Below, in pieces: positions 53,430 through 63,665 of a stretch of DNA of 64,000 nucleotides. The DNA comes from Aristolochia californica. Taxonomy: Eukaryota; Streptophyta; Magnoliopsida; Piperales; Aristolochiaceae. Position 1 is the first letter of the stretch. Each line of letters starts with the position of its first letter. The notes below the pieces were generated by a model. The model saw nothing but the letters and a program-made list of their open reading frames with translations, was not told the DNA's origin and did no database searches. The stretch covers positions 12,989,782-13,053,781 of the forward strand of contig JARWKL010000003.1 of the NCBI GenBank assembly GCA_029961685.1, in the 5' to 3' direction. The position numbers and the translations under genes are program-made.

Positions 53430-54398
53430 TTATTGATCCACTTGTACCATACTGCTGGCTCGTGCTAATTTTTCCTGGAACAATTTTTGATATAGCTCCA
53501 CTGCCCCAGTTTGGCGTAATAAAACCAAATCTCCCAAAGGGTTACTGTAAGCCGGAGGACCAAAACAGAGAGAGCACAATTGCTTAAATTCATCCCAATC
53601 TACCACCTCGCTATCAACCTCAACTAGCTGGTACCAAAGTTGTGCTTCCCCTAGTAAGTGGAAAACAACTACGTTGACTCGGTCATAGGTTGGGACTCGC
53701 TGATGGCTAAATTTTTTTTCACATCGATACAACCATATCAAAGGGTCTTCTGACCCATTATAAGTAGGGAATTCCATTTTAGTATACCTCGGAACAGTGC
53801 CTCCCCCCTGGTAGAAGTGTCCCCCCTGAATGAGGGGTCCTTGCTGTCCCAAGAAACTTGTGCACCTCGGAAATTCATCTCCCCCTCTGTTATACAAATG
53901 GTCCCCTCCTCTCTGATCTGGAATGAGAGGTACAGTGGCTCCCCCTTGGTTGAGGTGTCCCCCCGGAATGAAGGGTCCTTGCTGACCCGAGAAACTCGTG
54001 TGTCTAGTAAACTCATCTCCCCCTCTGATCTGCGAATGGTCTCCCGGAATTGGGTTCTTGCTAGTGCTCAGACCAGTCTCCATGCTATCCATCTTTCCTT
54101 TCAAAGTTTCCAAACTGAGAGTGAACTTCTCCTCCAATGCAGCAAATTTCTTGCCAGTAGTTAGACCATTCTCCATGCTATCCATCCTTCCCTTCAAGGT
54201 CTCCATATTGATATCAATTTTTGAGAACCTCTCTAGGACAATATCAAATTTTCTTTCAAGCAATTCAAAGTATTCATTGGTGCTTCTCTTTGCCGGGTTA
54301 CCCTGCTCTAATACCAAGTTGTTATGGTCCCTAGCCATGGATCTAGTAACTCTTCGAGTTGAATATGAATCCAACACTGTTTGAGGGTTTCTTATCAT
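53430..54398 (-). CDS. G4 gypsy gag (capsid part), 322 codons
   Basis: The frame is open from inside the 5' LTR through the primer site (read LVLEQGN). A coiled-coil-like stretch follows, with a duplicated motif (ETLKGRMDSMENGL, ETLKGKMDSMETGL), then a Gly-rich tandem repeat (GGDEFTRHTSFSGQQGPFI / GGDEFPRCTSFLGQQGPLI). The retrotransposon gag domain comes last: MEFPTYNGSEDPLIWLYRCE, RVNVVVFHLLGEAQLWYQLV, DWDEFKQLCSLCFGPP and ELYQKLFQEKLARA. The best start is uncertain because no Met lies directly after the primer site; the first inside the internal region is in DINMETLKG. It forms particle shell protein. The frame is intact up to one nonsense codon. Confidence 0.85.
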   Translation of the reverse strand: MIRNPQTVLDSYSTRRVTRSMARDHNNLVLEQGNPAKRSTNEYFELLERKFDIVLERFSKIDINMETLKGRMDSMENGLTTGKKFAALEEKFTLSLETLKGKMDSMETGLSTSKNPIPGDHSQIRGGDEFTRHTSFSGQQGPFIPGGHLNQGGATVPLIPDQRGGDHLYNRGGDEFPRCTSFLGQQGPLIQGGHFYQGGGTVPRYTKMEFPTYNGSEDPLIWLYRCEKKFSHQRVPTYDRVNVVVFHLLGEAQLWYQLVEVDSEVVDWDEFKQLCSLCFGPPAYSNPLGDLVLLRQTGAVELYQKLFQEKLARASSMVQVDQ

Positions 54399-55097
54399 GT
54401 TTTTGTGAAAAGAACTCTCTTATACTTCTCCTTTCACGTTCTAATTGAAAAGGAGTTTCTTTTTCTCAATTATAGATGCACCAATTCAATCAAGAGACAG
54501 TTTTAAGGATCCAATTATGAAACCCCACTTTATTCCTCACGTCAATGAATAGGGTTTCTGAATTCATGCAACTACTAATGCTGAATGTAAAGAGGGCAGT
54601 CTCTAGCTCTTCTAAACTCGAAAAAGATAGATAAAAATACCTCTTGAAGACCTCCTTCAATTCAGCAACTCGAAAATCCCTTTCTTGATGCTAAGGCTCA
54701 CGCAAATCCTCCTTCCCTCACTGCTGGTTCATGGAAGAGATGGATGACTATTGCAGCATGGAAGAGAAGGCTGATTCCTTCTCCTTTTCCTTCCAAGATC
54801 TCCTCAAAGACTCCCCAATGGATGCAGCAAACCCCCAAGAGAGTTCACACCAAGAACCCTAGAATAGAGAGCCTAGAAGGAACCTAAATTACCCTAGATT
54901 ATGCTAATTCTGAACTTTCTTTATTTCTCCATCCTTACCCCTTAAATAGGGTAATTAATATCAACATAGGTTAGGGTTATAAAGCCCAATTCTACCTCTA
55001 CCTTTAAGTCTTATTACAAATCAATAAAATTCGAAATTAAAAGCAACATAAATAATAAAAGTAAAGTAGATGACTCAGTGTTATTGAGTCCATAACA
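54320..55097 (-). repeat. G4 5' LTR
   Basis: 778 bp, TGTTATGGTCCC..TCCATAACA; followed on plus by the TSD copy TTGAC. The primer-site complement (GCTCTAATACCAA) lies at 54305-54317. Confidence 0.95.
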
Positions 55098-55420
55098 TTG
55101 ACATAATGTGAATAGCTGCTTGATTATCAGAATGTAGGCCCATGGAGCCTCCTTTATAAAATCCCAATTTGGTAAGAAGAGTCCTTATCCATAAAAGTTC
55201 ACTTACAGTGTGGGCCATAGCTCGGTATTCTGCTTCAGCATTAGATCTTGCAACTATGTTTTGCTTTTTGTTTTTCCATGTGACCAAGTTCCCCCCAACA
55301 AGGATACTACATCCAGACGTAGATTTTCTATCATCTGGTGATCCAGCCCAATCTGCATTTGAGAAGTCTTCTATATTAAAGTGCCCATGTTTTTTTATAT
55401 AGCAATTCTCTTCCTAGAGC
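55098..55420 (-). pseudogene. Copia F RNase H, N-terminal part
   Basis: The ORF 55081-55287 has VTWKNKKQNIVARSNAEAEY, RAMAHTVSELLWIRTLLTKL and SDNQAAIHI before G4 begins; upstream, to 55420, are DRKSTSGCSILVGGNLVTWK-like pieces in broken frame. The catalytic-site context (EYRAM, DNQAA) is kept. Confidence 0.8.
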
Positions 55421-56400
55421 ACCTTTTAGGTATTGTAGTATTCTCTCCAAAGCTTGCTAGTGAGTTGTGGTTTATGCATGAATTGACATACCATGCTCAC
55501 AACATATGATATATCCGGCCTGGTTACCATGAGATAGATCAATTTTCCCACGAGTCTTTGATATTTTTCAGTGTCAACATCTTATCCAATCGTAGTACAC
55601 AATTTTTCATTCGTATCCATAGGTGTATCAATTGGCCTACAACCCTTAATTCCTGTTTCTTCAAGAAGATCCAAGGTATATTTTCTTTGAGACAATACTA
55701 TCCCATGTTTTGACTAAAGGACTTCTATACCTAGAAAATATTTGGGCTTATCCAGATCTTTAGTCTTGAACTCTTGACATATCATATTGTTTTCTTCTTG
55801 TATACTATGAGCATCATTCCCGGTCAAGATGATATCATCAACATACATGGCCAAGAATATCTTCCCTTTGATAGTATCTTTAACATATACTGAGTGATCA
55901 ACTGAGCATTGATGAAAGCCATATCATAGAAGCGCTTGACTGAATTTTACAAAATAAGGCCCAAGAGGACTGTTTAAGCCCATAAAAATTTCTTTAACCG
56001 GTATACTCACTCCCCCTCATCCACATATCCTGGTGGTTGGACCATCTAAATTTTTTTCGCGTATATCACCATTTAAAAATGTTTTTTTACATCAAGTTGA
56101 TATACCGGCCATGATGAGTTAGCAGAAATATATATGATGATATATACCGAGTTCAGTTTTGCAATTGGAGAGAATGTCTCTTCATAATCTATCCCATAGC
56201 ACTGAGTATAACCTTTTGCAACAAGTCATGCTTTAAGACGAGCAACTCACCCATCTGGGTTGTGTTTCACCATAAATACCCATTTACAACCAACCAGTCG
56301 TTTCTCTTTTGGGAGTGATGCCAATGTCCAGGTTTGATTTTCATATAAGGCTTGCATTTCTTCATCCATAGCCACCTTCTATCCTGGATGCTTCTGGGCC
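55421..56400 (-). pseudogene. Copia F reverse transcriptase, broken
   Basis: No long ORF is left, but blocks are readable in complement: MYVDDIILTGNDAH (about 55805-55846, catalytic box intact), the KYFLGIEVL-type block near 55730 with a stop, NAFLNG-type sequence near 56085, and the FSPIAKLNS stretch near 56150-56190. ORF 56267-56461 covers the linker ending in PIRRPRSIQDRRWLW in a shifted frame. More decayed than the RT of D. Confidence 0.75.
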
Positions 56401-57680
56401 TCCTGATAGGATTTTGGAATGGAAACATACGAAAGAGAAGCAAGAAACTGAACACACTCATAAGATAAGCGATGAGAAGTCATAAAATTGGCAATTGGAT
56501 GAGACGTAGAACAAGAACAGTGTACCTTTCATAACGCAATAGGCCGAGTATCAAATTTAGGCCCAAACAAAGGAGGAGAAAGACTTACCTTGGGTGGATC
56601 CGACAACTCCATAGGTAAAGGGACAACCAGTGCTTCAGGGGGTTGAGTACTATCTCTAGTAAATGGCATGAATGGGCATGGAGTGGTAGGAGGAAATGTA
56701 AATCCTAGAGGAGCCTCATGTGAGGAGTAGAAGGAAGTGTCTTCAAAGAAAGTCACATCCCGAGATACCATCAACCTCCGAAGGGTCGGATTATAACAAA
56801 TATATCCTTTATGAGTTCGAGAATACCCAAAAAAAATACACCTCAGAGACCGAGGATCAAGTTTACTCTTTTGTGGTGAAGTATTATGAACAAAATATGT
56901 GCAACCAAGCACTTTAAGAGGAAGAGAAAATAGATCTTCACCATGAAACAAAGCAGGATACGGAGTTTGATTGCTAAGCACTGATGAAGGTAACCTATTG
57001 ATGAGAAAACATGTTGTAAGAATAGCATGAGGCCAATAAAAGTAGGGTACCTTCATGCAGTAGAGGTGGCCCCGAGTAACTTCAAGGAGGTGGCGATTCG
57101 TTCTTTCAGTAACACCATTTTGTTGAGGAGTATAGGCACATGATGTTTGATGAACAAGCCCAAAATGATTTAAACTCATTAGATAAATATTTCTTAGCAT
57201 TATTGGATCTAAGGATTTGAATTTTCTTCCCAAATTGCATCATTACTATTTCATGAAAGTTTTTAAAAATAGAAAGAATTTTTGATTGTTCTTTAAATAA
57301 AACCAACCAAGTCACTATAGTAAAATCATCAACAAAAGTAACAAAATATTGAACTTGATAAATGGTAGAGACCTTTAAAGGTCCCCATACATTAGAGTGC
57401 ATTAAGGCAAATGGAGCAGCACTGATAATTGTAAGATGAGGAAAATATGTACTCCTAATATGCTTACTTAATTGACATGCCTCACAATTGAATGTAGACA
57501 AAGATTTAAGAGATGGAACTAAAGAACGAAATGACGAGATAGATGGATGACCACGCCGGTTGTGCCAAAGTTGAGCCTCGGATGTAGTGGAAGAAATAAC
57601 AGCTACTGGTGGAAGAGTAAAATAGTATAATCCCCCTTTTTCATGGCCGCCACCAATCACCTGTTTCGTAGTTAGATCAT
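56401..57680 (-). pseudogene. Copia F integrase
   Basis: ORF 57106-57660 has GGGHEKGGLYYFTLPPVAV, LWHNRRGHPSISSFRSLVPS and CEACQLSKHIRSTYFPH (HHCC zinc site kept). The catalytic positions are changed: HSNVWGP for HSDVWGP and RSNNAKKY for RSDNAKEY. ORF 56529-57233 continues with TPQQNGVTERTNRHLLEVTR (third catalytic residue kept), ATCFLIN-like TTCFLINRLPSSVLSNQTPY and CIFFGYSRTHKGYICYNPTL. Two long overlapping frames mean one frameshift near 57110-57230. Confidence 0.9.
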
Positions 57681-58999
57681 GAAATGTACATGAAGATGGT
57701 GAGAAGGTGACAAATCAATTCAATTGTTTGGTTAATTGACTAACGGAGAGTAAATTTAACGGAAATTGAGGAACAAACAACACATCTTGTAGAGGAATAG
57801 ACGCGGTAAGAGAGGAGAAACCCTTCCCAAGCACCTTGGTTTGGGAACCATTAGCAATAGTGAATTTATGAGGAAGACATAGAGACAATGAATGAAGCAT
57901 GTGTTTGTTACCTAACAAGTGTTCAAAAGCCCCAAAGTTAACGATCCAAGAGGAAGGGATTGAAGTGGAAGAAATCATATTTGAGGCAATGGTAGTGGCA
58001 GCAGTAGGTCCTGATGGAGTAGAGGACTCCAATAAGGATTTCAACTTCTGAATTGCAGCATAGTCTTCCACAGTAATTGTCACATTCCTTGAAGGAGATT
58101 CAGTCCTTTCCTCCTTTTTCTCAAAATTAACTGAGGCTGGATTTGATGTGGTGCAATTAGGCTTGCCATGGAGTTTCCAGCATGAATCCACAAGGTGGTT
58201 CTGACTACCACAATAAGTGCACAATTGAGGCTCAGTGCGGGAATGAGTCTGACCCGTTCATGCACCCCTATGGCGGCCTCCTCTTGTATTTCTACTGCAT
58301 CCTTGGGATTGGGATGATGTACCCCAATTACCAGAGAACATAGCTGATGGGTATCAATCGAAGAAGGTGGAGATGGATTAGTAATCCGTATTAATGTAGC
58401 ATTGATGTCATAAAATGAGGGAAGAGCAGAGGAACTAAGAAGCTAAGTCTTAGCCACCTCTAGATAAGGCTTAATATTGGAAAGGCAAATAGCTATTTCC
58501 AGGGCCTCTTGTTTTTTTTCTTGAAAAACAATGTCAGTAGATTATGGTTGAGCAATTTTCCATTCTTGGAGAAGGTCACAAAACTGGGCCAAAAACTCAT
58601 GAATATTATCTCCTTGTTTTTTAGCCAACATACCTTGGAAAACATCATATACTCTTTGCAAGTAGGCAGTACTTGAATTGAGCTTAGCACATGTGTTCCA
58701 AATATCCTTGGATGTTTCCAAGTGGACCTCATTGTTAGTTACAGGCTCTTCCATGCTGTTAATAAGCCAACTGATAACCATGTTATTATTTTTAACCAAC
58801 TTTTCGTAGGTTTCATCTTCTTCATCAATTGGAGGAGGGATTTTGATAACATGAATGCGAAGGTCATGAGTAATGAGAACCCTCCGTACTGACTGTGACC
58901 AGCTGAGGTAATTGGAAAGACCTCTTAGTGAAAATTTTAGTAATCAAAGTATGTTACTCTTATTACTCATATGTCCACTCTCCATGTTGACGCAAATCA
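57681..58999 (-). pseudogene. Copia F gag and protease, broken
   Basis: Gag begins at the ATG about 58999 (MESGHMSNKSNIL) followed by a stop. The later ORF 58542-58799 holds EEPVTNNEVHLETSKDIWNT and KKQGDNIHEFLAQFCDLLQE. The CCHC knuckle CTYCGSQNHLVDSC is intact (58224-58183). The protease site reads SWIVNFGAFEHLLGN where DSGA is expected, so Asp is Asn. 59000-59842 is the untranslated leader. Confidence 0.85.
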
Positions 59000-59854
59000 A
59001 CTGTTGTGGTCAATTTTCAAAGGGCTTCTTCAAATAACAATTACGCAACGTAATTTGAAGCACCCATAGACCAAATTAGCCACCAACGAAAAATATGTAG
59101 AGAATATTTTCATGAGAAAGCACCAAATCATGGAAAAAATTTGTGCTTTTGTCAAGTGATAACAAGAACCAGCTACTTCTCAACTTCTCTTATATTTATC
59201 TAACAAAATGAGAGAAGAGAATAGATGCAACTCTCATCCTTAATCCAAACTCAACCACAAAACCGAGAGCAAATTTAGACAGGGCCTTGCTTGGTAAACC
59301 GAGAGCAATTTATTGGCAAAATAATTTCCAACTCATGGGAATACTGCAACAAAAAAAAATCAATTGCTGAAGTTCAAAAGTAGAAAGAAACAATAAGAAT
59401 AATTAAATGCTAGAATTCTAACCAAATGACGGTCATCCAACAATATAACTCAATCCCTTGAATAACATTAGATTATAGAATTGATAGCAACATATGCTGG
59501 AATCCCATATCAATGATGTTTGATCCAAGTTACATAAAGGTAATTGAATCCAAATCATAAAAAATAGAAAAAATAACTTTTGATCAATCATGTAATTTTG
59601 CTACAAGATGATCATGACTATAACATCCTTTTAGTCATAAAAGATAGATCTTCACAATATTTATGAAGATTATCCTGACTTGATGTGACTCAAGAATTCA
59701 AGGATAGAAAAAAATAGAAACCGTAAAGAAGGAATATGAAAAAAAACACAAACTTTATCTATCTCTTCATGTCAAAACTCCTTCTATAAACAACTTCTTG
59801 AATGGATGACATAACTACTTGAATAGGGATCCTAAACTATAAGCTCTGATACCA

Positions 59855-60245
59855 TGTAGAAGTTAGGATCCCATGAGAAGGACTCTAGGTTAACGTGGAA
59901 GAAGAAGGAGAGTAGATAGAGAGGAGAGAGGAAGGAGAAGGACATGAGAGAGGAGAGTTCAGATTAAGGGAAGGAGAGAATGCGTCAAGGGAGAAGAGTG
60001 GGTGGCTGGACGATTTTTGAAAGAGAGGAGAAGGCTTGAATGCCTTACCTCTTAGCCAAAACTCTTATTTATAGTGTTACAAAGCCCTTAGGACTACAAC
60101 TCAATAGATTAAAAGACATAATCAGACAATGTATTTACATATCTATGCCCTCCTTTTGGAACTTATCATAAATTACCACTTTGACGCTCCTTTGACTTGT
60201 GGGCTTCTAGCCTTGAGCTTGTAGGCTTGAGCCCATCTTCCAACA
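59855..60245 (-). repeat. F 5' LTR with primer site
   Basis: 391 bp, TGTAGAAGTTAGGATCC..CTTCCAACA; primer-site complement GCTCTGATACCA at 59843-59854. Confidence 0.92.
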
Positions 60246-61264
60246 ACATCCAATCGGGAGATTACATACCTTGAATGAGCACTCATGGAGTTATTAAGTC
60301 TGACAAAAAATCTTTGATTAGAAGAGAAATTTACCTAGAAAAGGAAACTAAATTCACATTAATGCATGGAGAGGTACTGAGAGAGAGAATAGGAAAATGA
60401 GAGATTTTTGGTGCAACTAACATTTGGTACTTCTAATTTTGATATCTCCAAAAATATAACCCAGAATCACAACAATTTATTTCAAAAAAAACTAGATTGA
60501 AAGATATTTAATTTGATACCAAATTTGACATAAAAAGCTTAGTTCTTTAATCTGTTATGTCTATTTGATTTGCTTCATTCTGTTGCATGACCCTTGACTC
60601 TAATGAAAATATCTCCTTACATATAGATCAAATCGACATGAAAGTTGCTCCTTACAAAACTAGAATTTGATATATTTTCTTAGTATAATATTTATTTATG
60701 AAAAATACTTCTTTCAAGAGAAAGAATTTGATAGATTTCGGACTCTATAATCTGGCCGATGTGAGTACTCTTTCTTCTTTGACCAATATGACCATTGACT
60801 CTTTCGATATTGATATCTCCCTCTAGAAAACTCAGATTGAAAATTGGTTTGATAGGTTAGAAAATATACGTAAAAATATTTCTTTTGAAAAATAGTTCTT
60901 CATATAAATTCTTTTTCTTGATGGCATAAAATGACTCAAAAATTGAAGCTTTTTGTTGTTGCTCGTACCTATCTTCCTGCCTGACCTTTTATTCTTCGAA
61001 TATCTATTCCTTTTTGTAGAATACTTCAATTACCAAAATTCTTTGGCATTGGAAAGTAGACTCAAATACATTTCTGTCAATATATAATTTATAATATTAA
61101 AATTTAATTATGGAGGAACAAACACCTATGAAACAACAACTATTAGGACAAGAAAGAAAGACAATGGTAGAATACAAACCTAAAATACTAGAGTTGATAA
61201 ATTAGAAAATGATTATATTATCTTTGTGGGTTGACTGAATTAACTTACATAACCTATTTATTGC

Positions 61265-63665
61265 TATTGATTTTTAGGGACAAGACATAAAGACAAGTGA
61301 TCTCAACAGAAGGGGTGAAGAGAAGAATTCTAGCTCTTGGGAGAGAGGAGAGAAGAAACCAAGGGAGAGAAGGAAGAGAAAAAGAGAGACAGGTGTCTGA
61401 ACGAATTTGAGCCAAGAGGAAGAGGCTTGAATGCCCTACCCCATGCCTTAAGGCTATATTTACAATTGTGTGAATGTGTTACAATAAATACAATGCTCTT
61501 AGGGCTACATGCTTCAAAAGGAAAAAGATATATGAAGATATACACTAGCTTTCATAATTAAAATTCTATGCCATATCTATAAAAGTTCTCCTTATTCAAG
61601 ATGGTTTTTGTAACTTCACTTACAAATAATCTTAGTCAAGAAACTAGTGTGTTTGAAAATTAAATTTTGATTGCCTTGCTTTGACTCATCTTGTTCTTTT
61701 TCACATCTTGCCTGTACTCTTCACCTTGTTCTCATCATGTCTCCCCCTTACTGGATATTCTAGCCACACAAAATTTGATTACCACATGTGGAATTCTTCA
61801 TTATTAGTTAACTCTTTCTTGTACTACTTCTTCTACTTCTCCCCCTCTAAATGGAGATCTCTTTGTTCTTTAGCAAGAGATGTAGCTTGCACAACATAAT
61901 GGTGAGATAAGAAAAATCACACTTAGTCGTATGACAAAAGATCCATACACCAATTAAATTGGTCATAGTCTAAAACACACTCCATTCAATTTCAAAGGCA
62001 GAAAAATAGTCCAACTTTAGAGCATAGCAAAGATACTACTCACTTTTACAAATCACCTCTTGGGTAAAGAATAAAAGACTTGACTCAAGCTGGATGTTAG
62101 ACACACTCATATACGTTTTAGGTAGTGGGTCTATAGGCATTGCATTGATGTGATTTTAACAAACACAAATTGAAAGAAGTACTTTGAGGAATTAAGGGTG
62201 TGAATAAAAAGATAACAACTCTTATACTTTAAAAGGAAGGAGGTGCACAATGCAGCTCTCCATACTTCCAACTAAGGAGGCACTTTTAGACCATTAGATG
62301 GATAAAAAGTGACTAGATTTGATGAAGAGGGAGCTAAAAAAGTAATTCCTCCATGAACATGATGATTAAGGAAAATTAAAAAACTGCAATAAGAAAGTTT
62401 TGAGATGGAATATAATGATGGAAACTCTCTAAACATAGACTTCTCATTAAAAGTAATTACTTTTTAACACAACTTGACCAATTTTCAAAGAAAACATTCC
62501 AAATATAATTCTGGAATGAGAGAAGTTTTAGGATACTAATATTTGGAATTTAGAATGAGCAAACAAGACTTTCTAATTCAAAATTTTCAGACTTTGGCAA
62601 AAAAGGAAACTAAACTCATAATGGGAAAGACTTCTCTTAAGGAAACTAATGTAATATGAGATCAAACAAAAGAAAATTTTAAGGAAGTAAAAATACTTAA
62701 GTTGATAAAATATTGAATAGATTTTGAAAAAAAAATAGGAAGCTTAACCAACATTGGCAACTCAAAAAGTGAAGCAAAAGAAATTGGCTTAAGTTCAAAT
62801 CTTTGCATGCAACAGGATACTAGCATGACCTTTGATTCTTCCAATATGGATATCTCTCTCTCTAAATATCAGATTGGGAAGCGGATTATTGGGATAGAAA
62901 TTAGACTCACATAGATTTCTTTTGAGGTATAATTCTCAATATAAGTCCTCAATAATGTTGGTACAAATAGTTGAAGAAGTTGAGGCTTTCTACTGCTACA
63001 TGAAACTTTTCTACTGTTTGATCTTTTCTACTTCAGATGTCAATTTATCTTTCTAGAAAAATCTCATTTCAAAAAATATTTTTTATTTGGAAAATTGATT
63101 AAAGATATTTCCAGCGGTATATAAATTTATATAGGAAACATAAGGTAAGATAGTAAAACATCTAATGAAATACACGAATTGGGAAATAAAGACTTAAGGA
63201 AAAATGAGAAATGCTTCTTTTTTCTTTTTATTTTTCTTCTTTTTCTTCTTCCTCCTTTTCTTATCCATCTTCTTCTACTTTTCCATCTCAGATCTTTGCC
63301 CGTTCTGATACCATGTTGATTTTTAGGGACAAGACATAAACACAAGAAATCTTTAGCTCTTGGGAGAGAAGAGAGGAATTCTAGTTCTTGGGCGAGAAGA
63401 GAGAAGAAACTATGGGAGACTTGGAAGAGGAAAAAATAAAGAGGTGTATGGACGAATTTGAGCCAGGAAGAAGAGGTTTTAATGCCCTACCCATTGCCTT
63501 GAGGCTATATTTATAGTTGTGTGATAGTTATTACAATGATACAATGCCCTTAGGGCTATATGCTTCAAAAGGAAAAATACATAAGAGGACATACACTAGC
63601 TTTCATAATTATAATTCTACGTCATATCTATGAATTTTCTCCTTATTTACTAGCCATGCCATCTC
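61265..63665 (-). mobile_element. H: non-coding LTR element with K-like internal region
   Basis: Left LTR 61265-about 61740 (starts TATTGATTTTTAGGG, TG changed to TA) and right LTR 63314-about 63665 (TGTTGATTTTTAGGG) share the ACATAAA.ACAAG start, TGGACGAATTTGAGCCA block and the TATTTATAG..AATGCCCTTAGGGCTA segment. The primer-site complement CTGATACCA is at 63305-63313. The internal part, 61840-63300, matches K (for example 41930-42330 and 21640-21870). No ORF of a known family. The LTR resembles those of E, F and A rather than K. Confidence 0.65.

Larger units (their letters stand above)
52121..55097 (-). mobile_element. G4: gag-only gypsy-derived LTR element nested in F
   Basis: Two 778-bp LTRs (52121-52898 and 54320-55097) differ at about 20 places by eye (about 2.6%) and are flanked by the perfect TSD TTGAC (52116-52120, 55098-55102). 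The primer-site complement CTCTAATACCAA stands next to 54320; the polypurine complement CTGCCCCCCCCTTGG is at 52900-52914 over a residual LEDKL pol end. Between them is only a gypsy gag with zinc knuckle. No protease, RT or integrase. Same architecture and promoter core as G1-G3. Confidence 0.95.
51494..60245 (-). mobile_element. Ty1/copia element F, complete in outline, with nested G4
   Basis: LTRs 51494-51902 and 59855-60245; TSD ACATT (51489-51493) / ACATC (60246-60250). The primer-site complement GCTCTGATACCA is at 59843-59854; the polypurine complement starts at 51903 (CTCCCCATCAAGCTGGAGG). The minus-strand order is gag, protease, integrase, RT, RNase H, with G4 (52121-55097) in RNase H. 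All frames are broken. LTR F is related to LTR E and LTR A (shared ..TTACAATGCCCT..GGGCTACA..). Confidence 0.93.
41453..61264 (-). mobile_element. K3: non-coding LTR element that hosts D and F
   Basis: The 3' LTR is 41453-41804 (TGTTAAATTC..GGTCAACA) with polypurine tract complement CTTCCCCTCAATC. Its internal sequence continues at 41805-42406, then after D (TSD ATGAT) at 51270-51493, then after F (TSD ACATT/ACATC) at 60246-61264. The three pieces together follow the order of other K-type copies (for example 63683-64000 matches 51430-51493 plus 60246-60400). No coding capacity. The expected K-type 5' LTR at the right is replaced by a different LTR (H), so the right border is uncertain. Confidence 0.6.
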
